This document shows positions 43,905-52,944 of a stretch of DNA of 64,000 nt, piece after piece. The stretch is from Diadophis punctatus similis (taxonomy: Eukaryota; Chordata; Lepidosauria; Squamata; Dipsadidae). Positions within the stretch are counted from its first letter, which is position 1, and each line of letters begins with the position of its first letter. The notes beneath the pieces are model-generated. The model saw only the letters and a list, made by a program, of their open reading frames with translations, made no database searches and was not told the DNA's origin. The stretch covers positions 246,001 through 310,000 of the forward strand of contig JALIGW010000015.1 of the NCBI GenBank assembly GCA_023053685.1, written 5' to 3'. The position numbers and the translations under genes are program-made.

Positions 43905-44245
43905 TGTCTAGGAGATTCTCAATCATCCAGGTCCGTGGTTGTCCCAAATATGCTTTTTCAAAAGGCAACTGGACTTTGTTTTTTCATGAAGACATTTCGC
44001 TTCTCATCCAAGAAGCTTCTTCAGTTCTGTTTCATAGCTAAATGTCTATGGAGATTCTCAATCATCCAGGTCGTGGTTGTCTCAAAGATGCCTTCTCAAG
44101 AGGCAACTGGACTTTCTTTGTTGTTGTTTTTCCTTGAAAATGTTTCGCTTCTCCTCCAAGAAGCTTCTTCAGTTCTTGAATGAGAAGCGAAATGTTTTCA
44201 AGGAAAAATATCAAGAAAGGCCACCTGCCTTTTGAAAAAAGCACC
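43905..44245 (-). mobile_element. three copies of the structured repeat (Penelope-like LTR candidate)
   Basis: Two tandem minus-strand copies (ATTTCGCTTCTCATCCAAGA, GAGATTCTCAATCATCCAGG) with a spacing of about 120 bp, followed by a plus-strand partial (GAGAAGCGAAATGTTTTC). Confidence 0.65.
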
Positions 44246-44251
44246 TTTTGG

Positions 44252-44476
44252 GGCAGTTTGGTGTAGTGTTAGGGCACCAGGTTAGAAACCAGGAGACTCT
44301 GAATTCTAGTCCTGCCTAATGCACAAAGCCAGTTGGGTGACATTGAGCCAATCACTCTGTGTCACTTCTAGGTAGCTAAGATAATGGCAAACCATTTCTG
44401 AAAAACCTTGTCAAAAAGCTGCAGGGGACAAGCCCGGGTAGCTGCCAGGAGTGAACACTGACTTGAAGGCACACGC
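44252..44476 (+). mobile_element. tRNA-derived SINE (minisatellite-source family, single copy)
   Basis: TTGGTGTAGTGTTAGGGCAC, AGAAACCAGGAGACTCTGAA, TTCTAGTCCTGCC and GCCAGTTGGGTGACATTGAG in single copy, then the 3' body AATGGCAAACCATTTCTGAA. It shows the unamplified form of the 67-bp segment. Confidence 0.85.
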
Positions 44477-44743
44477 CAGAGGTGGGTTTCAGCAGGTTCT
44501 GACCAGTTCTGGAGAACCGGCAGTGGAAATTTTGAGTAGTTCGGAGAACCGGTAAATACCACCTCTGACTGGCCCCGCCCCCATCTATTCTCTGCCTCCT
44601 GAGTCCCAGCTGATCGGGAGGAAATGGGGATTTTGCAGTATCCTCCCCCTGCCACGCCCACCAAGCCACGCCCACCAAGCCATGCCACGCCCACCAAGCC
44701 ATGCCCACAGAACCGGTAGTAAAAAAATTGAATCCCACCAGTG
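44477..44743. mobile_element. hAT MITE with near-perfect TSD
   Basis: CAGAGGTGGGTTTCAGCAGG and AATTGAATCCCACCAGTG. Flanks GCACACGC/GCACACAC. Internal CCACGCCCACCAAGCCA repeats. Confidence 0.85.
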
Positions 44744-44789
44744 GCACACACGCAAATGCACACAGACACACACACAGAAATCATTGGAT

Positions 44790-45030
44790 TGTCTATGGAG
44801 ATACTCCGTCATCCAGGTCATGGTTGACCAAAAGGTGCTTTTTCAAGAGGCAAATGGACTTTCTGGTTTTTCTTTGAAGATGCCTCGCTTCTCATCCAAG
44901 CTCCTTCAATTCGGAACTGAAGAAGCTTCTTGGATGAGAAGCGAAATGTCTGAACTGAAGAAGCTTCTTGAATGAGAAGCAAAACGTCTTCAAAGCAAAC
45001 CAAGAAAGTACAGTTGCCTCTTGACATTTT
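44790..45030. mobile_element. structured repeat, inverted and tandem copies
   Basis: A minus-strand copy (CTATGGAGATACTCCGTCAT, TGCCTCGCTTCTCATCCAAG), then two short plus copies of CTGAAGAAGCTTCTTGGATG and GAGAAGCGAAATGTC/GAGAAGCAAAACGTC. Confidence 0.65.
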
Positions 45031-45410
45031 GAAAGCTAAATCCTAATCAAGGATTATTCAGATAAGATCATAGTCTCCTAGGAAGGAACAATCCTTCCAG
45101 ATATGCATAGAATTGTGCACAATAATTGTCTGATTACCACTGGAGTCTAAATGGATATGCCAAAATATCTGGGTCTCCCCAGATCCAACCCAACATCTTA
45201 AAACTACTAAACCACACCGCCTGTTCTGTAAACAATCCGCAACGGAATAGTTTAGCAAAGAACCAAATTTCCACATTGTCTGAATGAAAGTGACAGCTCT
45301 GCAGTTTTGCATATATTGCAGAATAGGTCCTACCTAGTATCATTAAAGTTAACGAAGAAAAATCAATATATATACAATCTATCAGCACCACCACCACTAC
45401 ACCAAAGGTC
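45031..45410. other. single-copy sequence, nothing recognised
   Basis: No recognised element. Confidence 0.35.
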
Positions 45411-45799
45411 CAGGTAGTCGTCAACTTATAACCACAACTGAGCTCCAAATTTCTGTTGTTAAGTGAGACAGTTATTAAGTGAGTTTTGCCTCTGGTTGCG
45501 ACCTTTCTTGCCCCGGTTGTTAAGTGAATCACTGCAGCCGTTACGCTAGTCCCACGGTTGTTAAGTCAACCTGGCTTCCCCGTTAATTTTGCTTGTCCAA
45601 AGGTCGCAAAAGGGGATCGCGTGACCTTGGGAGACAGCAACGGTCGTAAGTACGAACCAGTTGCCAAGCATTTGAATTTTCATCACGTGATGGTGGGGAT
45701 GCTAGATAGGTGACAATCGCGAAAAATTGTCGTAAGTCACTTTTGACTTTGAACTCTGAACGGTCACTAAATGAACTGTTGTAAGTCGAAAACTGCCTG
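45411..45799. mobile_element. Tigger-like MITE, full length
   Basis: CAGGTAGTCGTCAACTTATA to GTAAGTCGAAAACTGCCTG, inverted termini. Internal order complete (389 bp). Confidence 0.87.
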
Positions 45800-46030
45800 T
45801 ATTTATGCTCTTAACAAGGTCAAATGAACTTCAGCTAAGCAGCTGCATATTGGATGCCTGATGACATCAGCACCATGTAAATGAGGCCATCTGCATAATT
45901 CACCTCATTTGCATGATGACATCACAAAGCATGGAATTTCACTACCCCTCACCCCCACCCCCAAACAAGAGACTCATGCCTGCATAATGCTTTATTTAAA
46001 TTTCAAATGCCAGGGGAATCTCTTATGGAC
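45800..46030. other. unassigned
   Basis: GATGACATCA occurs twice 60 bp apart; no family recognised. Confidence 0.3.
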
Positions 46031-46038
46031 GGCCACAG

Positions 46039-46570
46039 CAGGGGCGGGTTCCTACTTTTTTTTACTACCACTCTGTGGGTGTGGCTTATTTTGTGGGTGT
46101 GGCTTGCCAGCCATGTGACCGGGTGGGCATGGCTTCTCGGACTGCTGAAGGGAGGGGAACTGAGATAGGTCCTGCCACACATTCCCCCTCCCCTCAGCAG
46201 CTTGAGAAGCCTCGAATGTGCGAAAATGCCTAGGATCATCACCGCGCGTTCGCGACTTCTCAGACTGCTGAAAGGAGGGGAATGGAGATAGCTCCTGCCG
46301 CCCGTTCTTTCAGCGTCTCATGTGCTCCCTCAGCCATCCTCCCCTGCTTGGACTCACTGTGGGGTGAGCAGTGATGAGCAGTATGAGCAGTGCCGGAAAC
46401 TCGGCTTCTGGGCATGCGCAGAAGAAATTTTTTAAAAAAAATTTTAAATTTTTTTTAAAAAAAATGGCGGCACCCAGGCACCGGCAACCGACCGTACCGG
46501 TACTGTGATGTCACCAGCAGGCCGCTACCGGTGCTATAGAGTGGACCGCACTGGTAGGAACCCACCACTG
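46039..46570. mobile_element. hAT nonautonomous element
   Basis: CAGGGGCGGGTTCCTACTTT and CACTGGTAGGAACCCACCACTG-type right end. GTGGGTGTGGCTTATTTTGT internal repeats. GGCCACAG on the left and GGCCGCCACAG on the right suggest an altered duplication. Confidence 0.8.
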
Positions 46571-47460
46571 GGCCGCCACAGGAATGTAACTCAGTGTTAG
46601 TACGTGATGTCTCCAGACGACCAGAAGAAAGCTGGGTGAAACATGGTTTCCAGCTGCAAATAATAAATATCCGCTTTTTTAAAAAACAGCCATAAAGCCA
46701 GAAACTTTGAGGGACATCTCTAGTTTCTTTAAAATGCCCAGTTTGTCATGTATACACACACATTTTAGAATAAAGCCCCCCCCCCTCCGTGACTCAGTCA
46801 GGGACAAGACCAAATTATAACCCTTCAATTATCAGGGTACAAACAAAACATTATCTTCACTACGCCAAAAGCCAGCAAACCTTCTTAAGGCAGATGCACG
46901 AAAACCTTACAGCAAGGGTGGGAAACATGTAGCCCTCCAGATGTTTACGAACTTCAATTCCCAACGGTCCCAGGCAACTGCCTATCAAAAAAGGATGACA
47001 GAAACTCGAGTTTGGCAACATCTGGATGGCAACCGCTTCCCCCATCTTGACACGAGTCCAAGGGGGCCTCCAAATTATTTTTTTAATTCTTTCTCTCTTT
47101 TCTAACTCTCTTGGAAGTGGGGGGAAAGCCAACTAAATTCCAGATGTTCAGGAAAACACATCTGATATTTTTGCAAATGGGTGGGGGAGAGATTCAAACA
47201 AATGCCTGCCTGATCACGGGGTGGTATTTTCACTGCACATTTGGGCATATTTACTCACGAAGTAGCCCAGCTGCAAAGCACTTTGCAAATTTCTAGCAGG
47301 ATCAAAGCAAGGAGCTTAACTTATTGCAAGCCTAAGAGCAGTTTTTGCAGAAATAGCAATTTTTGGCACTGTTGTGATAACAGTTCTCCAATGTGTAGGA
47401 TTAAGGTCTCATCATCCTCAGCCAGCATGAAACTGGAAATGATGGGAACTGTATCCAACA
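46571..47460. other. mostly single-copy; short decayed MITE trace at 46916-46985
   Basis: GGGTGGGAAACATGTAGCCC and GAACTTCAATTCCCAACGGT are MITE-like; the rest is unassigned. Confidence 0.4.
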
Positions 47461-47462
47461 TA

Positions 47463-47828
47463 CAGGAAGGCCTCAACTTACAACAGTTCATTTAGTGACC
47501 GTCCAACGTTACAACACTGAAGTGACTTATGATCACTTTTCACACTTAACGACCACTGTAGCATCCCCTTAGTCACGTGATCAAAATTCAGACAGCCTGG
47601 GTAACTGATTCATATTTATGACGGTTTATGACATGTGTGATCCCCTTTTGCGACCTTCTGACAAGCTAAGTCCAGGGGGGAGGCCAGATTCACTCAACAA
47701 CAGTGTGACTAACTTAACAACCGCAATTCGCTTAAACCACTGTTGGCAAGAAAAGTCGTAAAATGGGGCAACACTCACTTAACGTCTGCCTCACTCAGCA
47801 GCGGTGGTCGTAAGTGGAGGACGACCTG
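47463..47828. mobile_element. Tigger-like MITE, full length with TA flanks
   Basis: CAGGAAGGCCTCAACTTACA to CGTAAGTGGAGGACGACCTG, flanked by TA on both sides, the duplication expected of Tc1/mariner/pogo transposases. Confidence 0.88.
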
Positions 47829-48515
47829 TATTTGTCAACCTAACAGAGGACAGAATACCAAAAGGTGAGGCTAAAGGCTCCTGGAAAAGGAAGAGTAGCT
47901 CAACTGGAGGCTGCATACACAAGCCACGTTTAATTCAACGTCGTGGGTTTGACCACTGGCTGCTCTTGTTCGTGGGAATTCAGCCTTCAACACGGTTTAC
48001 AAGCCAGCATGGTTTCAATCGCGGAGGCCAAGCAAGCAAATCAAAAATAAGCAGATCCACTAGTGACTCAGCGCAACATCTGGAGGATCGGAGGAGACAT
48101 CTTCCCTTTGCAGGGGCCCATCAAGAAGTCCAGGCCAAAGAGGACAACAGAACTGGCCACCTCCAAACAGCACACCCCCCCGGAAGATTCCAGAGCCTTC
48201 CAGCAGCCAAGCCACAAGGGAGGGACGGAAGGGGGCATCACAGACCAAGCCACACTACCTTCGACCTCGGTCTCCTGGACTATCTCTGGGACTAGAGGAA
48301 CTGAATTCAAAAGCCTAGGAAGGGAATCATCCCCTTTAGAAGTTTAATAAGGAGCAGCATTTCATAGGAAACCATCGTCCCCTGGCTAGGATGATGGGAG
48401 TTGTAGTTCCCATCGCGGGAGGGTACCAGAGTAGGGGGAAAGGCCCGAAAGAATCACTGGAGGCAGTTGAGGGTACAAACATGGTGGGCACCAGTTAAGA
48501 TGCAATGACCCAGCT
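47829..48515. other. unassigned; one short frame of unknown origin
   Basis: The plus-strand frame 48063-48347 (95 codons, beginning MTQRNIWRIGGDIFPLQG) does not match anything I recognise. It has no visible splice or start context and may be retroelement debris. Confidence 0.3.
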
Positions 48516-48516
48516 G

Positions 48517-48660
48517 CTGTGGCCTAGAGGTGGAGTTCTTGCCTCACAATCAGGAGGTTGTGAGTTTGATCCTAGATAGAGGCAGATGTAGGGTCTCCTG
48601 CTTGGGCAGGGGGTTGGACTAGATGACCTGCAAGGTCCCTTCCAACTCTGTTAATAATCT
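48517..48660 (+). mobile_element. tRNA-headed SINE with CR1-type tail
   Basis: Head GTGGCCTAGAGGTGGAGTTC and GAGTTTGATCCTAGATAGAG is the same as the Sauria-like SINE at 19.6 kb. From about 48590 it reads GGGTCTCCTGCTTGGGCAGG, GGTTGGACTAGATGACCTGC and GGTCCCTTCCAACTCTG, the CR1 3' end. Confidence 0.8.
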
Positions 48661-49017
48661 GTTAACTCCCACTCGGGGGGGGGGGGGACCAGAAAAAGTA
48701 ATGCGGATTCCGGCGTGTCCCCCAGCCCACCCCAATTCAGGGACCCTCCCTCTGCCTCCCACATTCAGACAGAGCCAGGAAGACCGCAGGGCAAAGCACT
48801 TTGGCCCAAACCCCCGCGGTGTCCTACCCACCCACCCACCACGAAAGGAAGGGGGAGAGAGAAAAAGCCCCCCCCCTTTTCTCCCCAAGGTGCCCTAAAG
48901 ACTACCCGGCCGAGCCATTGGCAAGCGGGCGCCCGCGAGGCGAAAGGCGAAGGGGGTTGGTCCGCTCTCACCGAGCCCGGATGGAGCGGCCGAAGGAGCC
49001 GGGAAGGCAAGACTCAC

Positions 49018-49169
49018 CCTGGGGCCCGAGCACTTGCCAAACGGCCGGTGGGGGCAGCCCTGCGGGAATCCCAAGCCGCCGTCGCCGTCGCCCCCGGAGC
49101 CTTTGGGGTTCACGGACCATTCTTCCAGCCCTTTGCGCGCCAGCGAGGCGTTCACGGCGAAGCTATCAC
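49018..49169 (-). CDS. NKD1: NKD1 coding exon 3 (naked cuticle homolog 1)
   Basis: Exon of 152 nt. It completes a Gly codon with the last G of exon 2, then encodes DSFAVNASLARKGLEEWS and on to CSGPR. GDSFAV and ARKG(I/L)EEW are hallmarks of vertebrate NKD1. The acceptor is CTGCTCCTCCAG just above 49169, and the donor reads CCCAGG/GTGAGTC at 49018, leaving phase 0. Mammalian NKD1, as I remember it, also ends this exon at SGPR, followed by QLRL. Between EEW and CSGPR the snake exon is longer than the mammalian one by roughly 20 residues and rich in Gly/Asp (GSGGDGDGG). NKD1 binds Dishevelled through its later EF-hand region and dampens canonical Wnt signalling; that region is not in this window. 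The reading is strong because three short exons agree in phase and order. Confidence 0.9.
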
Positions 49170-49211
49170 CTGGAGGAGCAGAGCAAAGCGAGGGAGAAGT
49201 GGGCGAGGGTC

Positions 49212-49488
49212 GGGGGAGCCCCCTTCCTCCCTTGCCTCCCCCCCACCGCCCCGCAGCTTCCCTCCACCGGGATGGGGGGTGGGGGAGCCCCCTTCCTCCC
49301 TTGCCTCCCCCCCCACCGCCCCGCAGCTTCCCTCCACCGGGATGGGGGGTGGGGGAGCCCCCTTCCTCCCTTGCCTCCCCCCCACCGCCCCGCAGCTTCC
49401 CTCCACCGGGGTGGGGGGTGGGGGAGCCCCCTTCCTCCCTTGCCTCCCCCCCACCGCCCCGCAGCTTCCCTCCACCGGGGTGGGGGGT
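49212..49488. repeat. 69/70-bp minisatellite in NKD1 intron 2, 4 copies
   Basis: Four near-identical units start at 49212, 49281, 49351 and 49420 (key motifs GGGGGAGCCCCCTTCCTCCC, TTGCCTCC, CCGCCCCGCAGCTTCCCTCC, GGGGTGGGGGGT). Each unit has a G-run block and a C-run block, so both strands carry possible G-quadruplex runs. Confidence 0.95.
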
Positions 49489-49677
49489 GGGGGAGACCGG
49501 GCAGCAGCCCCGGGACCGGCCACCCACTGGGGAAAGCGGCGCGCAAACTTTTCCTTCTCCCCCCACCCCAGCAGCCGCTTCGGGGGCAAACGCGCTCCCA
49601 GCCCCTGGCCGGGAAAAGTTGGGGAGGGTCCGAAACCGGAGAGAGAGAGAGACCCCCTCCCAGCCCGCCCCTCTTAC

Positions 49678-49710
49678 CTTCGGGGTTCTCTCGAGGTTTG
49701 CAAGCAGCAG
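49678..49710 (-). CDS. NKD1: NKD1 coding exon 2
   Basis: A 33-nt micro-exon. Preceded on the sense strand by a pyrimidine-rich stretch and CTCCGCTAG, and followed by GTAAGAG. With the exon 1 overhang it encodes AAACKPRENPE plus the first base of Gly, matching the AAxCK(x)RExPEG block of vertebrate NKD1. Intron 1 is 240 bp and intron 2 is 508 bp, so the three exons are clustered in one island. Phase 1 on both sides. Confidence 0.85.
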
Positions 49711-49950
49711 CTAGCGGAGATCCGGCGGAGGCAAAAGCAGAGGGAGGGGGGGATTAAAAGGGGGAGAAAAAAAGATGGTTAGATCCCAACCGTGGCTTAG
49801 CTTCTCCGGGGCTGTTCAGAGCCCCCCCCCTCCCCGCCCCATATCTCCCCGGCGTCCCCCAGTCCGGCCGGGGAACCCCCGCTTTTCCACCCACCCACCC
49901 CGCGCTGCCTGCCTGCCCCCTTCCCCGCCGCAACTTTGCAACTCACTCAC

Positions 49951-49975
49951 CGTTCTTGGAGTGAAGTTTCCCCAT
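49951..49975 (-). CDS. NKD1: NKD1 coding exon 1 (start codon and MGKLHSKN)
   Basis: Sense-strand context AGAGCGATGG gives an ATG with G at +4. The exon encodes MGKLHSKN plus one G, then the donor GTGAGTGAG. MGKLHSK is the conserved N-terminus of NKD1 and close to that of NKD2. Gly2 is the expected N-myristoylation site, which places the protein at membranes. I chose this start because the next upstream in-frame region is plain GC-rich sequence without family similarity and the N-terminus matches the family exactly. Confidence 0.92.
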
Positions 49976-50387
49976 CGCTCTGCCCGGCTCTGCGCCCGCG
50001 ATGGCATTGGAGAGCGTTACGGCCGGCGCTGGTGTGTGTGTGGAGGGGGGGCGTCCCGCCTTCTCGCTCCCTCCGCCCCGGCGATTTGGGGGAGAGCGGG
50101 GAGGGGTCCCCTAAGTCAGGCAGCGGGGAAGCTGGCTCCGAGGCCCGGTGGGAGCCGGCGGGTCCTTAGCAGCTGCGGCAGCAGCTCCTTCTCCTTCTTC
50201 TTGCCCCGTTTGAGCAATCCACGTGCTTGCCTTCCTCGCCCTCCGGGGCTTACTCGCGAGGAGGGGGCAAGAAGGCCAACGGGCTGGGGAAGGGGCGAGC
50301 GGCGGCCGCTTTTTCCATCCGGCGGCGGCGGGAGCAGCACGGAGACCGGAGCGCTCGGGCGGCGGCGGCGGCAGCTGCGCGTCTGTA

Positions 50388-50440
50388 TCTCTCTCTCTCT
50401 CTCTTCTTTCTGTTCCTCTCTCCCTCTCTCTCCTGCTATT

Positions 50441-50474
<34 letters not shown>

Positions 50475-50700
50475 TTCCTTCTCTCTCCTGCCACTCGAGT
50501 CTCTCTCTCTCTCTTCTTTCTTTCCCTCTGTCCCTCCCTCTCTCCTAACACTCGTCTCTCTCTCCCTCCCTTCTTTCTATTCCTCACTCTCCTGCTACAG
50601 TATTCGACTCTCTCTCCTACCACTCAAGTCTTTTTCTCTCTTCTTTCTATTCCTCTCTCTCTTTCTCTTTCTCTCTCTCTCTCTTCCTCCCTTCCCCCCC
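50388..50700. repeat. (CT)n-rich polypyrimidine tract in the NKD1 5' flank
   Basis: CT dinucleotide runs interspersed with TTTCTTTC and a loosely repeated 60-70-bp pattern (CTCCTGCTATTCGACTCTCT, CTCCTGCCACTCGAGTCTCT, CTCCTAACACTCGTCTCTCT, CTCCTACCACTCAAGTCT). GA-rich on the NKD1 sense strand. Confidence 0.9.
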
Positions 50701-51275
50701 CCGTCTCCCCCCCCCGTCTTCCCCCCCCTTCCCAAAGACAGAGGCGGTTACGAAAGACTTTCCTGCACCCACCAGGGGCCGTGATTGACACCTCATGGAG
50801 ATTAGACCACTTGCAGGCAACCTCTGGATGCCGATTGGAGGCGGGCGGCACATGAAAGGACTCTTTTGGAGTCTCCAAAAAAAAAGCAGCCACCCAGCCC
50901 TCCTGAAATAAAAGGAGCGGCGGCGGCTTTGAGGTATTTCATTTCCAGCCAGGCGCAGGCAGCAGAACCCAGAGCCACGGAGGGAGGAAGGGAGGAAGGC
51001 AGCAGGCAGGAGGGAGGGAGGCAGGCGCGCCAGCTCGCCGCCCGCCCGCCTGCGCTGGAGACGGCGGGGTTTTCTCCTCCTTTTCGTCTCCTTCTCCCCC
51101 TCTGCGAGTGGGGATCGGGCAAGAGGACACCCCGGTTGCTCTTTGGCCCGATGGGCTGGCTTTGAAACTTGCCTGCCCTCCCCTCCCCATGCGCGCCTGC
51201 AAGGGCTGAGCCCCGACTTGGAATCCTGCGCGTGATAGTGGGAATGCATCTTCTCGCGTCGGGCTTCCCTGGCAG

Positions 51276-51645
51276 ACTTTAACAGATTGACAAGGGACCT
51301 TGTAGGTCATCTAGTCCAACCCCCTGCCCAAGCAAAATACACTACACCATTTCTGACAAATAGCAGTCCAATCTCTTCTTGAAGGCCTCCAATGATGAAG
51401 CTTCCACAAGTTCCGAAGGCAACTTCCGTTCCATGGGTTGAGTGCTCTCAATGTCAGAAAATTCCTCCTTATTTCCAGGTTGAATCTCTCTCCTTGTTCA
51501 GTTTCCATCCATTGTTCCTTGTCTGGTGCTTTTGAAAAATAACTTGACACCCCCCTCTCTGGGACAGCCCCTCAATTATTGCAAGATTGCTATCTGTCTC
51601 CCCCTGGTCCTTCTCTTCACTAGTCTAGCCATGCCCAGTTCCTGC
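51276..51645 (-). mobile_element. CR1/L3 LINE 3' part
   Basis: GACAAGGGACCTTGTAGGTC, CATCTAGTCCAACCCCCTGC. The minus strand encodes EQGERFNLEIRRNFLTLRAL and NPWNGS. It lies about 1.3 kb upstream of the NKD1 ATG and marks the outer edge of the CpG island. Confidence 0.85.
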
Positions 51646-51840
51646 ATCTTATGTTTGGAAAAGGAGGGAAATCCCCATGGGGAAATTCTCTAGACTTGCA
51701 ACATACGTGAAATCCCAGTTTCTTGAAAGCATGCAGAGTTTGTAGGGCAAAATCCAGGATTGAGAGTTTCCCAGTATCATGGCTTTTAACTCTTGGACTC
51801 TATCCCAGGGTTTATAAATCACAAGGATTGGGCTGGCGAG
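51646..51840. other. unassigned
   Basis: No recognised element. Confidence 0.3.
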
Positions 51841-51847
51841 CACTGTT

Positions 51848-52056
51848 CCCTCTAAGCTGTGCGGGCGCGCGACCACGCACATAATGAGAGAACGCCGTGT
51901 GTAAGTTTCTAACTTCCGCATAGCATTTTCTAATGGCAGAGGCTGCACGCCTGCGCGGCCGCGCCCACTTTAACGGATACAGAGAACCGGTTCGCTCTCT
52001 GCTTGGAGTCAGAGCTAACGGTTCGGGTGAACCGGTCCGAACCGGTAGCAACCCAC
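51848..52056. mobile_element. diverged hAT-type element
   Basis: CACTGTTCCCTCTAAGCTGT at one end and ACCGGTAGCAACCCACCACT at the other. Internal GAACCGGTTCG motifs as in the related MITEs. No clean duplication. Confidence 0.6.
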
Positions 52057-52169
52057 CACTCTTTTACAGCTAATCCTCACACTTAATGACCAGTTAAGGA
52101 CTTTCTATATTTGTATCCATCTTTTATGTTTGACAAATAACTTGAGGTGGCAAACATATCCGGCATACC

Positions 52170-52290
52170 ATCCTCCTCCTATTTTCCCCTGAACAACAAC
52201 CCTGTGAGGTGGGTTGGGGAGAGAGAGAGAGAGAGAGAGAGGGAGGGAGGGAGGGAGGGAGGGAGGGAGAGGGAGAGGGAGAGAGAACCC
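52170..52290 (-). repeat. SINE tail fragment with (GA)n/(GGGA)n expansion
   Basis: ATTTTCCCCTGAACAACAAC and CCTGTGAGGTGGGTTGGGGA match the tail of the minisatellite-source SINE. GA and GGGA repeats follow, at the same SINE position as at 22.6 kb. Confidence 0.75.
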
Positions 52291-52935
52291 TTCGGTTTGA
52301 ATTCCTCTTCCGTTGGCCTGACAGGTTGCTCCAGACTGCTTAAAAAGCTTTTGTCACAGGAGCAAAAAATACACAGATTTACACAAATCTCGGTGCAACG
52401 TACACCTTCCCTGCTGTCACAAGCTCCGATTGAATGACCTAGTTAGAATTGTATCAATCCTTTGTCGTAGTTCTGGATCTCCTTTTTTGTACAAAGGGAG
52501 TACAAACAACCGAGCGGAGTTGAAATATAATTGCGCCCCCAAAAAGGCATAATTCCTTGCTAAGGGGGTGTATGCATACATACTTCCTGCTAAGCCACAA
52601 TGGGGTTCGTACAGCGTTGTGCGAATCTGTTGTGCTTTGAAAAAAAAATCAAATACTGTGATTGTGTGGCCTTCTTTAATTTCAGCATCCTCCAGGCAGG
52701 CGGGACTTCCAAAGACAGAAAGCCTCAGCAGCCACCATATATCCGGAGGGCGACCTTGGCTGGCTCAATGTATTCTGTCAACCCTGCGAATCATGGTTTA
52801 ATGCCATAAATTCGGTTCGGCAGCTCACCTGAATCCAACCGGTTTTAGTTCATCTCTGAATCTCTGCGTGTGCATAACACTTTTGTGGCCCCTTAAAGAG
52901 CGAGTGATTGATTTTACATTCATGTTAGTCTTCAT
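52291..52935. other. single-copy sequence, nothing recognised
   Basis: No recognised gene or repeat. Confidence 0.4.
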
Positions 52936-52944
52936 CGATAGACA

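Larger units (their letters stand above)
48700..51260 (-). promoter_or_regulatory. NKD1: CpG island with NKD1 promoter and first exons
   Basis: The only long GC- and CpG-rich block in the window (many GGCGGCGG, CCGCCC and CGCGC motifs), centred on the three NKD1 exons and extending about 1.2 kb upstream of the ATG. The transcription start is likely between about 49980 and 50400 but cannot be placed exactly. A polypyrimidine (CT)n tract (GA on the sense strand) lies at 50390-50700. I see no perfect TCF/LEF motif inside the island. Confidence 0.75.

Noticed and set aside
48715..49782. 355-, 318- and 226-codon plus-strand frames across the CpG island
   Set aside because: GC-rich and minisatellite-driven openness in all frames; antisense to spliced NKD1 exons, with no family similarity.
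49775..50855. 257- and 210-codon plus-strand frames upstream of NKD1
   Set aside because: CT-repeat translations (SLSLSLS) and GC-rich sequence; no domain seen.
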